From NCBI RefSeq assembly GCF_039680535.1, contig NZ_JBDKSS010000014.1, positions 124,001 through 188,000 of the forward strand: DNA of 64,000 bases. The letters are read 5' to 3'. Positions within the stretch are counted from its first letter, which is position 1. Each line of letters begins with the position of its first letter. Below the pieces are notes generated by a model. The model was not told the origin of the DNA. It was given only the letters and a program-made list of their open reading frames with translations, and searched no databases. This DNA is from Parvibaculum sp039680535 (GTDB lineage Bacteria; Pseudomonadota; Alphaproteobacteria; Parvibaculales; Parvibaculaceae). The position numbers were made by a program, and so were the translations under genes. Positions 42,753 to 53,029 of the stretch are shown here, piece by piece.

Positions 42753-42827
42753 TGGTACGCCCTAGGGGAGTCGAACCCCTCTTTCCAGAATGAAAATCTG
42801 GCGTCCTAACCGATAGACGAAGGGCGC
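42753..42827 (-). tRNA. tRNA-Glu (anticodon TTC)
   Basis: A cloverleaf on the minus strand. The acceptor GCGCCCT pairs with AGGGCGT (one G-T pair), followed by ACCA. The anticodon stem CCAGA/TCTGG encloses TTTTCAT, giving anticodon TTC. The T arm contains GGGGTTCGACTCCCC. Confidence 0.96.
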
Positions 42828-42931
42828 ATATGCGCTTGTGGCCCCGGAGGACCGGCGCGGCCGGTGATGACCGCTGGCGGGGCTTATAAGGGGATAATTC
42901 TGCCCTGACAAGAGCATGTCGCAACGAAGTT

Positions 42932-44740
42932 TCAGGGAGTCGCGTCCCGCGTCAGAACGGCATCCTCGATGTTGAACTGGACGTCGCGGCGGCCCCGCCA
43001 GTCATCGGCCTTCAGGCGGCCCGCGACATGGATCGAGCCCGTCCCCCGGTCGAGCAAAGCCTTGCCGAGCGGCGTGTCCGCGGCCCTGAAGGCGATTGCC
43101 TTGATGCGCGCGCCGTCCTCGCCCGTAAGCATGCAGCGCACATGGGCGCCGCCTACAAGGTCCACATGGGCAATGCGCATGGCGGGCAAAGCGAAGCGCG
43201 GCTCGGGATTGCCCGCGCCATAGGGGCCCGCCTGCTCCAACAGGTCATAAAGCGCCCGATTGGCGCCCCTCGCGCTCAACGCGCCGTCCAGCCGGAGCGC
43301 CTTTGATTCGGAGGCCGTCAGCACGTCGCCGGCAAGCCGTGCCTCCAGGAACTCGGCAAGGCCCTCCAGCTTGTCCTCGCGCACGGTCAGCCCGGCCGCC
43401 ATGGCGTGGCCGCCGCCATTGACGAGGAGGCCCGATTCGAGCGCCGCCGTGACGGCGCGGCCGAGATCGACGCCCTGTATGGAGCGGCCCGACCCCTTGC
43501 CCTCGCCCTTTCCGTCCAGCGCCACGACGATGGCCGGGCGCTCGTAGCGCTCCTTCAGGCGCGCGGCGACGATGCCGATGACGCCCGGATGCCAGCCCTT
43601 CGATGCCGCAAGGATCACCGGCGGCGGGGCATTGCGACGGCTCGCGCCGAGCGCCATGTCGACCCGCGCCAGCGCCTCTTCCAGCACCTGCGCCTCGATC
43701 GCCTGACGTTCCTTGTTCAGGACGTCGAGTTCGGCGGCTATGGCCGCCGCCTCGTCCGCATCGGATGTGGTGAGAAGCCGCGCACCAAGATCCGCACGGC
43801 CGACCCGCCCGCCCGCATTGACCCGTGGCCCCAGCAGGAAGCCCAGATGATAGGCGGCAGGCGTGCCCTCGAGCCTCGATACATCGGCCAGCGCCTTGAG
43901 GCCGATATTTCCCCGTCGCGCCAGCACGCGCAGTCCCTGCGCCACATAGGCGCGATTGAGACCGACAAGCGGCACCACGTCGCAAACCGTGCCGAGCGCG
44001 ACGAGATCGAGCAGCGCGAGCAGGTCCGGCTCGTCATGCGTCGCGTACCAGCCGCCGTCGCGCAATGCGCGATTGATGGCCACGAGGAAAAGAAAAGCGA
44101 CGCCGACCGCTGCAAGCGTTCCCTGCCCGCTCGTATCGTCGAGCCGGTTCGGATTGACCAGGGCGAGCGCGGGCGGCAGCGCGGGCTCGGCCTGATGATG
44201 GTCGATGACGATGACTTCGATTCCCGCATCGGCGGCCAGACCCAGAACCTTGTGCGCCATGGTGCCGCAATCGACAGTGACGACAAGCCTGTAGCCATCG
44301 TCACGCAGTTCCATCAGCGCGGGCGCATTGGGGCCATAGCCCTCGCGGATACGGTCGGGAATATAGATGCGGATATCGTGGCCGACGGCCTTGAAGAACC
44401 GCTTCAGCAGCGCACTCGACGTCGCTCCGTCCACGTCATAATCGCCGAAGACGGCAACTTTTTCGCTACGCATGATCGCTTCCGCGACGCGGCGGGCGGC
44501 GCGATCCATGTCGAGCAGTGACGATGGATCGGGAAGAAGAGTCTTGAGGCTCGGATTGAGATAGGCGGTGCAATCTTCCGGCGCGACGCCGCGTGCGGCG
44601 AGCACACGGGCCACGATTTCCGGCAACCCCTCGCGTTGCGAGATCGCAAGCGCAAGGCGATCGTCGGCGAGGCGGCTCACCCAGGCGCGGCCGGTCAGCG
44701 ACCGTTCAACTCCCAGGAAATGCGCCGTCCCCTCGCCCAA
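42932..44740 (-). CDS. recJ: Single-stranded-DNA-specific exonuclease RecJ
   Basis: A 602-residue 5'-3' exonuclease of the DHH family, used in recombination and mismatch repair. Motifs are VAVFGDYDVDGATSSALL near residue 100, the DHH motif in VIVIDHHQAEP near residue 165, and NAGGRVGRADLGARL. The DHHA1 domain has the late GGGHAMAAGL motif near residue 445. Translation appears to begin at TTG (44740), with GGAGG five bases upstream and 12 bases after the glpX stop. It is the last gene of an operon with glpX, hom and an aminotransferase. Confidence 0.93.
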   Translation of the reverse strand: MGEGTAHFLGVERSLTGRAWVSRLADDRLALAISQREGLPEIVARVLAARGVAPEDCTAYLNPSLKTLLPDPSSLLDMDRAARRVAEAIMRSEKVAVFGDYDVDGATSSALLKRFFKAVGHDIRIYIPDRIREGYGPNAPALMELRDDGYRLVVTVDCGTMAHKVLGLAADAGIEVIVIDHHQAEPALPPALALVNPNRLDDTSGQGTLAAVGVAFLFLVAINRALRDGGWYATHDEPDLLALLDLVALGTVCDVVPLVGLNRAYVAQGLRVLARRGNIGLKALADVSRLEGTPAAYHLGFLLGPRVNAGGRVGRADLGARLLTTSDADEAAAIAAELDVLNKERQAIEAQVLEEALARVDMALGASRRNAPPPVILAASKGWHPGVIGIVAARLKERYERPAIVVALDGKGEGKGSGRSIQGVDLGRAVTAALESGLLVNGGGHAMAAGLTVREDKLEGLAEFLEARLAGDVLTASESKALRLDGALSARGANRALYDLLEQAGPYGAGNPEPRFALPAMRIAHVDLVGGAHVRCMLTGEDGARIKAIAFRAADTPLGKALLDRGTGSIHVAGRLKADDWRGRRDVQFNIEDAVLTRDATP

Positions 44741-44752
44741 TTCGCCTCCGCT

Positions 44753-45724
<972 letters not shown>

Positions 45725-45756
45725 CGATCTTTCCCTCGCCAAGCCTTTGATTCTGC

Positions 45757-47061
45757 TTAACGTGATTCGCCGTCTTCAATCCGGATCACGAGCGGAGTGC
45801 CCGCCACATCTTCCAACTTCGACAAATGCGCAAGCGCGTTGCGCATCGAGCCTTCCTGCGTCCTGTGCGTCACGAAGACGACAGGCTTGCGCCCGGTATC
45901 GCCCTCATCGCCACGCTGCACAATGCGTTCGATCGACACCGCCGCATCGGCCAGCGCGCGTGTGATCTCCGCCATGCTGCCGGCGCGATCCACCGCGTTG
46001 AAGCGCAGGTAATAGGGGCTCTCGGAACCCGACGCGCGCGCCTTGACCGGCGCCTTGAGATGGCTCGTCGGCACGATGAAGGGCGGCATGACGAGCCCGC
46101 GCGCGATATCGACCAGATCGGAAAGCACAGCCGACGCCGTCGGGCCTTCGCCCGCGCCACGGCCTTCGAGAACAAGAAGGCCGACCCGGTCGCCCCGAAC
46201 GGCGACGGCGTTGAACACCCCCGAAACGGCGGCAAGCGGCGAGCCCTCAGCGACAAGCGCCGGATGCACGCGCTGCTCGATCCCGCCATCCGACTTGGTG
46301 GCAATCGCAAGCAGTTTGATCTTGTAGCCGAACTCTTTCGCGAACTTGATATCGGCGGCGGTGATCTTCTCGATGCCTTCGATATTCACACTGCCGAAGT
46401 CGACCTCGCGGCCAAAGGCGAGGCTCGCGAGGATCGCGAGCTTGTGCGCGGCGTCGATGCCGCCCACGTCAAAGCTCGGATCGGCTTCCGCATAGCCAAG
46501 CGCCTGAGCGTCCTTCAGCACGTCCGCAAAGTCGCGGCCCGTCGCTTCCATCTCGGTGAGGATGTAGTTGCAGGTGCCGTTGAGAATGCCCGTGACGCTC
46601 TCGATTTCATTCGCTGCGAGGCCTTCGCGCAGCGCCTTGATGATCGGGATGCCGCCAGCGACCGCCGCCTCGTAGTTGAGCGCGACGCCCTTGCTCTCGG
46701 CGAGCTTTGCCAGCGCGATGCCATGCTGCGCGATCAGCGCCTTGTTCGCAGTGACGACATGCTTGCCATTGGCGAGCGCCGTCTCGACGAGTTCGCGCGC
46801 CACGCCTTCCGCACCGCCGATGAGCTCGACGACAACGTCGACATCATCTGCAGTCGCGAGCGCCCGCGCGTCGTCTTCCCATCGCGCCGAGCCGAGATCG
46901 ACTCCGCGCGACTTTCCCTTGTTCCGTGCACTGACGGCCACGATGTCGATCGACCGCCCGGCGGCGGCGGCAAGAAACTCCCGCCGCGCGGCGAGAATCT
47001 TGACCACGCCGACCCCGACGGTGCCGAGGCCCGCCACACCTATCCTGAGTGGTTTCGTCAC
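45757..47061 (-). CDS. hom: Homoserine dehydrogenase
   Basis: A 434-residue enzyme that reduces aspartate semialdehyde to homoserine on the way to threonine and methionine. The NAD(P)-binding start is GVAGLGTVGVGVVKIL. The catalytic domain has ILNGTCNYILTEM near residue 170 and YAEADPSFDVGGIDAAHKLA. The C-terminal ACT domain (YYLRFNAVDRAGSMAEITRA) gives feedback control. It starts at GTG, overlapping the aminotransferase stop as GTGA, so the two are coupled. Confidence 0.95.
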   Translation of the reverse strand: MTKPLRIGVAGLGTVGVGVVKILAARREFLAAAAGRSIDIVAVSARNKGKSRGVDLGSARWEDDARALATADDVDVVVELIGGAEGVARELVETALANGKHVVTANKALIAQHGIALAKLAESKGVALNYEAAVAGGIPIIKALREGLAANEIESVTGILNGTCNYILTEMEATGRDFADVLKDAQALGYAEADPSFDVGGIDAAHKLAILASLAFGREVDFGSVNIEGIEKITAADIKFAKEFGYKIKLLAIATKSDGGIEQRVHPALVAEGSPLAAVSGVFNAVAVRGDRVGLLVLEGRGAGEGPTASAVLSDLVDIARGLVMPPFIVPTSHLKAPVKARASGSESPYYLRFNAVDRAGSMAEITRALADAAVSIERIVQRGDEGDTGRKPVVFVTHRTQEGSMRNALAHLSKLEDVAGTPLVIRIEDGESR

Positions 47062-48323
47062 GGGCGGCTCGCTCTCGTCGAATTGGGGTGCGCGATGACA
47101 TTGCTCTTGATGCCCACCCGATCCTCATATTCCGCAATGATCTGGTCGGCGTTCTGCATCATGCGCTTCACGTTGCGCGCCGCCTGGCGGATGCGCTGCT
47201 CGTTCTCGACCAGTCCGATGCGGACATGGCCGTCGCCGTACTCGCCGAAGCCGATGCCGGGCGCAACGGCCATATCGGCCTGTTCGAGCAGCAGCGTCGC
47301 GAAGCCCATCGATCCGAGATGCCGGAACTTCTCCGGGATCGGCGACCAGGCGAACATGCTGGCGGGCGGGCTCGGAATGTCCCATCCGGCACGCGCCATG
47401 CTGTCGACCAGCACGTCGCGGCGGCCCTTGTAGGTCTGGCGGATTTCCTCGATGCAATCGGTCGGGCCGTTGAGCGCCGCCGTCGCCGCCACCTGGATGG
47501 GCGTGAAGGCGCCGTAATCGAGATAGGACTTCACGCGGCCAAGCGCGTTGATGAGACGGTCATTGCCGACCGCAAAGCCCATGCGCCAGCCCGGCATGGC
47601 GAAGGTCTTGGAGAGCGAGGTGAACTCCACCGCCCGCTCCTTCGCGCCCGGCACCTGCAGGATCGAGGGCGGCGGGTTGCCGTCGAAATAAATCTCGGAA
47701 TAGGCGAGATCGGAGATGATGTAGATATCGTGCTTCGCCGCAAAGGCGACGACATCGCGATAGAAATCGAGATCGGCCACCTGCGCCGTCGGGTTCGACG
47801 GATAGGAGACGACGAGCGCCGTGGGCTTCGGCACGCTGTGGCGTACGCCGCGCTCCAGCATGTCGAAGAAGCCGGACGGACTCTCGAAAGGCACCGAGCG
47901 GATGACGGCGCCCGAAATGATGAAGCCGAAAGCGTGGATCGGATAGCTCGGATTCGGGCAGAGGATGACGTCGCCCGGCGCGGTGATCGCCTGTGCGAGA
48001 TTGGCGAGGCCCTCTTTCGAGCCGAGCGTGGCGATGACTTCCGTTTCCGGATTGAGCTTCACGCCGAAGCGGCGCTCGTAATAGGCGGCCTGCGCCTTGC
48101 GGAGACCGGGGATGCCGCGCGACGAGGAATAGCGGTGGGTCTTCGGGTCGCGAACGGCCTCGATCAGCTTTTCGACGATATGCGGCGGCGTCGGCATGTC
48201 GGGGTTGCCCATGCCGAAGTCGATGATGTCCTTGCCCTCGGCGCGCGCCTTGGCCTTGAGCTTGTTGACGCTCTCAAAGACGTAGGGGGGCAGACGCTTT
48301 ATGCGGTGGAACTCTTCGCTCAT
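47058..48323 (-). CDS. Class I/II aminotransferase (AlaC / LL-DAP aminotransferase-like)
   Basis: A 421-residue fold-type I PLP aminotransferase. The PLP lysine is in SLSKTFAMPGWRMGFAVG near residue 235. Other features are DFGMGNPDMPTPPHI near the start, YSSSRGIPGLRKAQAAYYE, and VVSYPSNPTAQVADLDF. It is commonly annotated as LL-diaminopimelate aminotransferase or the alanine-forming AlaC; sequence alone does not decide. Its coupling to hom suggests a role in the aspartate/alanine amino acid network. Confidence 0.88.
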   Translation of the reverse strand: MSEEFHRIKRLPPYVFESVNKLKAKARAEGKDIIDFGMGNPDMPTPPHIVEKLIEAVRDPKTHRYSSSRGIPGLRKAQAAYYERRFGVKLNPETEVIATLGSKEGLANLAQAITAPGDVILCPNPSYPIHAFGFIISGAVIRSVPFESPSGFFDMLERGVRHSVPKPTALVVSYPSNPTAQVADLDFYRDVVAFAAKHDIYIISDLAYSEIYFDGNPPPSILQVPGAKERAVEFTSLSKTFAMPGWRMGFAVGNDRLINALGRVKSYLDYGAFTPIQVAATAALNGPTDCIEEIRQTYKGRRDVLVDSMARAGWDIPSPPASMFAWSPIPEKFRHLGSMGFATLLLEQADMAVAPGIGFGEYGDGHVRIGLVENEQRIRQAARNVKRMMQNADQIIAEYEDRVGIKSNVIAHPNSTRASRP

Positions 48324-48535
48324 GGCCAGATCCTGAATTGACGCCGGACTTTTGCCCCAATGGGGTAATCCGCGCGTCCTTATAGCTCCAAACCCCCGCC
48401 CGGGCCATGTTCAAATGGCCGGAATGGCGGGCAAATCCTTGCGAAACGGAACGAGGGCCATATGGCCCTCATCCTGAGGCGGGATTGTGACGCATTCGGG
48501 GGATTCCGGGAATAATCGTTCCCGGAGCCCCGGTC

Positions 48536-49351
48536 CTATTTGCCGCCACCGACCGTCGGCTTGACCTCGACAGGCGTGGTCGGCGCGGCATTGACCGGCT
48601 GCTCGGCGTTCGGGTTGGGCTTCTCCTCCTCAGGCGCCGCCGCGCTGGCCGGGGCCTCCTTCGCGGGCGGCAGCCCCTTGGCTTCCTCGAGCGTCTTGTG
48701 ACCGCCGCGCCTGGGGACCGGGATTACGCCCGGGTCAAGATTGAGCTTCTTCTCAGGCTCGGCCGGCGCCGTCGGGGCCATGGTTTCGGGCGTAGGCAAG
48801 GCCGGCGGCGTGGCGACGGGCGCCGGTGCCTTGACCGCCGGTGAGGGGGCGACCGGGGCCGGAGCCTTTACGGGTGCGGGTGCGGGCTGCGCGACGGGCG
48901 CCTTTACAGGAGCCGGAGCCGCCGCCGGTGCGGCAGCCTTGACCGGGGCCGGAGCCGGAGTCGGCACGGGCACGGCGGCAGGCGCCGCCACAGCGGGCGC
49001 CGGCGTTGCCGGGGCGGGCTGCGGAGCGCTCGTGCCCGAAGTCAGGGATTGATCCGTCTTCGCAGCGCTATCGCGATCGGCGGCCAGACTCCGCGCGATG
49101 TCTTCCTGCTGCGCCTTGGAGGTGGTGGCCGGCGCGCTGGACGGCACCTTGGCGAGGTCCGGGAAACTGTTCGAGCCGGACTGCGCCTCGGCGGGTTTGC
49201 TCTCGCCATAAACGCTGCTCGGCTTGGCGTCGTCAGGAATGGCGGAGCATCCGGTCAGAGCCCCCGCAACGAGAGCCGCCACCCCGGCCTGCGTCAGAAA
49301 CGCCCCGAGAGTGCCGTTGCGTTTTCCGCCGTTCCAACCATGCCGGGACAT
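48536..49351 (-). CDS. Pro/Ala-rich putative lipoprotein
   Basis: A 271-residue protein of unknown function. An N-terminal membrane segment leads to the lipobox ALTGC near residue 35, so lipid attachment is likely. Residues about 105-205 are a low-complexity Pro/Ala/Val/Lys tract of repeated PAPVKA and PAPVA units, resembling the rigid periplasm-spanning linkers of TonB-like proteins. The C-terminus is charged. No folded domain is recognised. It is divergent from phaC across 223 bases. Confidence 0.65.
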   Translation of the reverse strand: MSRHGWNGGKRNGTLGAFLTQAGVAALVAGALTGCSAIPDDAKPSSVYGESKPAEAQSGSNSFPDLAKVPSSAPATTSKAQQEDIARSLAADRDSAAKTDQSLTSGTSAPQPAPATPAPAVAAPAAVPVPTPAPAPVKAAAPAAAPAPVKAPVAQPAPAPVKAPAPVAPSPAVKAPAPVATPPALPTPETMAPTAPAEPEKKLNLDPGVIPVPRRGGHKTLEEAKGLPPAKEAPASAAAPEEEKPNPNAEQPVNAAPTTPVEVKPTVGGGK

Positions 49352-49574
49352 TCATATAGCTCCTTGACCGCTTTTGGATGCCTGCCCAGATCCACGACGA
49401 GCCGAATGGTGTCGCGCTGCCCCTAGGCGAGCGTCGCCAACCGTATAGTATAAGAACGAAACAAAAAACCGTTTGTCGCGGGTCGGAAAACCGGTCTCAA
49501 TCAAGTGTACGAGCCGCGGCCTGTCGGAAACAGGCTTCAAGAAACTGTCGCGCCCCTTCGCGAAGATCGTTGCC

Positions 49575-51479
49575 ATGACACAAAAGACGACAACGAAAAC
49601 AAGGCCGAAGCGCACCAGGACCCCGAAGCCCGAACTACCGCCCCAGCCCGACGCTGCGTCGTCCGCAGCCGGAGCTCCGGCAGATGCCGATGAGCCCACT
49701 TTCCCCGTGCCTGACATGGGCACATTGGCGGTCAATCTGATCAAGGCAGCGAGTCTGGGCCAGAAGGCGGCGCGACTCATGGCGTCGAACGAAGGACGTG
49801 GCGCGGCCGAATCAACCGTGCTCGACATGCGCCGCATCGGCAAGACCATGCTCGACGTCGCCGCAAACTATGTCCGCGATCCCGCGCGCCTGATCGAATC
49901 TCAGGTTCAGCTGTGGAATGGGTATATCGACCTCTTCCAGACGACGACCCGCCGTTTCCTCGGCGAGGAGACGAAGCCGGTCGTCGAGCCTTCGCGCTCC
50001 GACAAGCGCTTCAAGGATCCGGAGTGGCAGAACAATCTCGCCTTCGACCTGCTGAAGCAATCCTACCTCATCGCGAGCCAATGGCTGACGCAGCAGGTGC
50101 AGGCGACGCAGGGCATCGACGCGCATACGCGCAAGAAGGCCGACTTCTATGTCCGCCAGTTCGCGAATGCCTTCTCGCCCTCGAACTTTCTGCTGACGAA
50201 TCCGGAAGTGCTGCGCACGACGCTCGCCACGAATGGCGAGAACCTCGTGCAGGGCATGCAGCACCTGCTTGAAGATGTGGAACGCGGCAATGGTCGTCTG
50301 CAGATTCAGCAGACCGACATGAAGGCCTTCCGCCTCGGCGAAAACATCGCGCTCACCCCGGGCAAGGTCGTCTACCAGAACGATCTCATCCAGCTGCTGC
50401 AATATGAGCCGACAACCAAAAAGGTCCACAAGCGGCCGCTGCTCATCTTCCCGCCCTGGATCAACAAGTATTACATCCTCGACCTCACGCCCGAAAAATC
50501 CTTCGTCAAATGGGCCGTCGCGCAGGGCTTCACCGTCTTTGTGGTGAGCTGGGTCAATCCCGACGCGCAACTCGCCATGAAGAGCTTCGAGAGCTACATG
50601 TACGAAGGCGTCTATGACGCTCTCGACGCGGTGGAAAAGGCGACGGGCGAAAAGGAAGTCAACGCCATCGGCTATTGCATCGGCGGCACGCTGCTTGCCT
50701 CCAGCCTCGCCCACATGGCGGCGAAAGGCGACAAGCGCATCAGGTCGGCGACCTTCTTTGCCACTCAGGTGGACTTCACCGAAGCGGGCGATCTTCAGGT
50801 CTTCATCGACGAGGAACAGATCCCCGAGGTCGAGCAGCAGATGGAGGCGCATGGGGGCGTTCTTGAAGGCTCGGCCATGGCGTCCACCTTCAACATGCTG
50901 CGCTCGAACGAGCTGATCTGGTCCTACGTGGTCAACAACTACCTGCTCGGCCGCGAGCCCGTTCCCTTCGACCTTCTTTACTGGAATGCCGACGCAACGC
51001 GCATGCCCTCGAAGATGCACATCTTCTACCTGCGCGAATGCTACCTCCGGAACCATCTCGCCGAAGGCAAGATGGAGCTTGGCGGCGAAAAGCTCGACCT
51101 CTCGAAGGTGAAGATTCCGGTCTATCTCCAGTCGAGCCGGGAGGATCACATCGCGCCTTACAATTCGGTCTACAAGGCGACGCGCCTCTTCAGCGGCCCG
51201 GTGAAATTCATCATCGCCGGGTCCGGCCATATCGCAGGCGTCATCAATCCGCCTACGGCGCAGAAATACCAGTACTGGACAAACGACGCCCTCCCCGCGA
51301 CGCCCGATGCATGGATCGCAGACGCCACGGAAACGCCGGGCTCCTGGTGGCCGGATTGGCACGCCTGGGTCGGCGACATGGCCGGGGAATTCGTGCCAGC
51401 ACGTGTGCCGGGAGATCGCGGCCTCACCGTGCTCGAAGACGCGCCGGGGTCCTATGTGATGGTCAAGTCGAACGAATAG
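49575..51479 (+). CDS. phaC: Class I poly(3-hydroxyalkanoate) synthase
   Basis: A 634-residue PHA polymerase. The N-terminal PhaC domain includes WLTQQVQATQGIDAHTRKKA and DFYVRQFANAFSPSNFLLTN. The alpha/beta hydrolase domain has the lipase-like box GYCIGGTL with nucleophile C368. The catalytic Asp is in SSREDHIAPY and the His in GSGHIAGVINPP. A Pro/Thr/Lys-rich N-terminal tail of about 60 residues precedes the domain. I place the start at the ATG at 49575. No phaA/B or phasin gene is adjacent. Confidence 0.95.
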   Translation: MTQKTTTKTRPKRTRTPKPELPPQPDAASSAAGAPADADEPTFPVPDMGTLAVNLIKAASLGQKAARLMASNEGRGAAESTVLDMRRIGKTMLDVAANYVRDPARLIESQVQLWNGYIDLFQTTTRRFLGEETKPVVEPSRSDKRFKDPEWQNNLAFDLLKQSYLIASQWLTQQVQATQGIDAHTRKKADFYVRQFANAFSPSNFLLTNPEVLRTTLATNGENLVQGMQHLLEDVERGNGRLQIQQTDMKAFRLGENIALTPGKVVYQNDLIQLLQYEPTTKKVHKRPLLIFPPWINKYYILDLTPEKSFVKWAVAQGFTVFVVSWVNPDAQLAMKSFESYMYEGVYDALDAVEKATGEKEVNAIGYCIGGTLLASSLAHMAAKGDKRIRSATFFATQVDFTEAGDLQVFIDEEQIPEVEQQMEAHGGVLEGSAMASTFNMLRSNELIWSYVVNNYLLGREPVPFDLLYWNADATRMPSKMHIFYLRECYLRNHLAEGKMELGGEKLDLSKVKIPVYLQSSREDHIAPYNSVYKATRLFSGPVKFIIAGSGHIAGVINPPTAQKYQYWTNDALPATPDAWIADATETPGSWWPDWHAWVGDMAGEFVPARVPGDRGLTVLEDAPGSYVMVKSNE

Positions 51480-51618
51480 TCGCCATCGCTGACGGATCGT
51501 CTCTCGGGCGGAGCGGTCTGGCCTTCACCGGATTTCCGCAGGCCTCACACCGAAATTCGCAACTGTCCTGCAAGCGACAGCCCCGCTAGGTTTGCGCAAA
51601 CAATGGCGGAGGCCCATC

Positions 51619-52461
51619 CTGTCGCTCGGCATCACCCTCCTCGTCCTGCTCGCTGCGCTGCTTCATGCGGTCTGGAACGCGCTCGTCAAATCGAATGGCG
51701 ACCGGCTGTCGATGATGGCCTTCGTGGCCGGCAGCGGCAGCCTGATGATGCTGCCCCTCCTGCCCTTCACGCCTGTGCCGAGCTGGGAGGTGTGGAAGAT
51801 CATCCTGCTCTCGCTGGCGCTCCATACCGGCTACAAGGTCTTCCTCGTCAAAGCCTACCACCACGGCGATTTCGGGCAGGTCTATCCGCTGGCACGCGGT
51901 ATCGCGCCGGCCATCGTTACGCTGATCGGCTTCTTCTTCCTCGGCGAGCAGTTGCCCTTGCTTGCCACGGTGGGCATCGTCCTCGTTCTTGCCGGCGTCG
52001 TGAGCCTCGCCTGGCGCCCGAAGAACGGAACGCAGACGCCGACCAATTCACACGCGATCTTTTATGCGCTCGGCACGTCGCTTTTCATCGCCAGCTATAC
52101 GCTCAATGACGGGCTTGGCGGCCGCGTCGCGCCTTCGCCCAGCCAATATGTGATCTGGCTCTTTGCACTCGACGGCATCAGCATCGTCGCCATCGCGTTG
52201 TGGCGGCGGGGAACGGCGCTGCTGCGTCCGCAGCGCGCCTGGGCTTACGGCGCAGGCGGCGGACTCGCATCAATCATCGCCTATTGGCTGGTCATCTGGG
52301 CCATGTCGATCACGCCGCTCGGACCCGTGGCGGCCTTGCGCGAAACCAGCGTCGTCTTCGGCGCATTGATTTCCGGCTTCATCCTGAAGGAAGGCCTCGG
52401 ATGGCGAGCCGTCGCCGCCGCCGCGACCGTCGCCGCAGGCGTCATCCTGTTGAAACTCTGA
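51619..52461 (+). CDS. EamA/DMT-family transporter
   Basis: An approximately 280-residue inner-membrane transporter with about ten helices in two EamA halves. The first helix starts at once (SLGITLLVLLAALLHAVWNA). Late conserved segments are ALRETSVVFGALISGFILKE and AVAAAATVAAGVILLK. The start is unusual: there is no usable ATG. CTG at 51619 has GGAGG six bases upstream and gives the family's normal N-terminus. TTG at 51592 is the alternative, with a poor site. The substrate is unknown. Confidence 0.82.
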   Translation: MSLGITLLVLLAALLHAVWNALVKSNGDRLSMMAFVAGSGSLMMLPLLPFTPVPSWEVWKIILLSLALHTGYKVFLVKAYHHGDFGQVYPLARGIAPAIVTLIGFFFLGEQLPLLATVGIVLVLAGVVSLAWRPKNGTQTPTNSHAIFYALGTSLFIASYTLNDGLGGRVAPSPSQYVIWLFALDGISIVAIALWRRGTALLRPQRAWAYGAGGGLASIIAYWLVIWAMSITPLGPVAALRETSVVFGALISGFILKEGLGWRAVAAAATVAAGVILLKL

Positions 52462-52465
52462 GAGC

Positions 52466-53026
52466 TTATTCGGCGGCGTCGAAGAGCCCTGTCGGCAATC
52501 CGTCGAGGCTGACCACGTTCTTCTCGCGGCGATAGGCGTCGAGCCCTTCTTCGCCCTTGCTTTCCGCCCATCGCGTCAGGCCGGGGCGTTCTTCGCGATA
52601 TTCGAAATGCGGAACCGCATAGCCGCAGGAGGTCTGCACCAGGTCGATATCGAGCAGCACCATCTGCCGCGCGCCGGCAGGCTCGACGCCGCCGAACTGA
52701 GCCGCCAGCAATCGCGCATATTCCTCGCTGCCGCGCCGGATGGTGCGCCCACGCCCATAAAGCCGCAGGATCATTGGCGCGCCCTCAAAGGCGCAGAACA
52801 TGATCGTCAGGCGGCCATCGGCCTTGAGATGCGCCGCCGTTTCGCTACCGCTGCCGGTGTGGTCGAGATAGACGACGCTGTTGGGCCCAAGCACGCGCAG
52901 CGCATCGAGCCCCTTGGGTGAGACATTGACGCGGCTGTCCGCCGTCGCCGAAGCGACGAAGAAAACATGCTGGCGCTCAATGAATGCGCGCAGGTCCGGC
53001 TCGATCGACGCAAGCTGCTTGGCCAT
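52466..53026 (-). CDS. Pyridoxamine 5'-phosphate oxidase-family protein
   Basis: A 186-residue split-barrel flavin-binding protein of the PNPOx-like family. Features are FVASATADSRVNVSPKGLDA near residue 30, VVYLDHTGSGSETAAHL, and LTIMFCAFEGAPMILRLYG. It lacks the residues of true PdxH. It probably binds FMN or F420-like cofactor; the reaction is unknown. It starts three bases after argC and is likely co-transcribed with it. Confidence 0.85.
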   Translation of the reverse strand: MAKQLASIEPDLRAFIERQHVFFVASATADSRVNVSPKGLDALRVLGPNSVVYLDHTGSGSETAAHLKADGRLTIMFCAFEGAPMILRLYGRGRTIRRGSEEYARLLAAQFGGVEPAGARQMVLLDIDLVQTSCGYAVPHFEYREERPGLTRWAESKGEEGLDAYRREKNVVSLDGLPTGLFDAAE

Positions 53027-53029
53027 GTC

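Noticed and set aside
45826..47433. Long plus-strand open frame (535 codons) opposite hom and the aminotransferase
   Set aside because: It spans parts of two clear genes on the other strand and has no domain.
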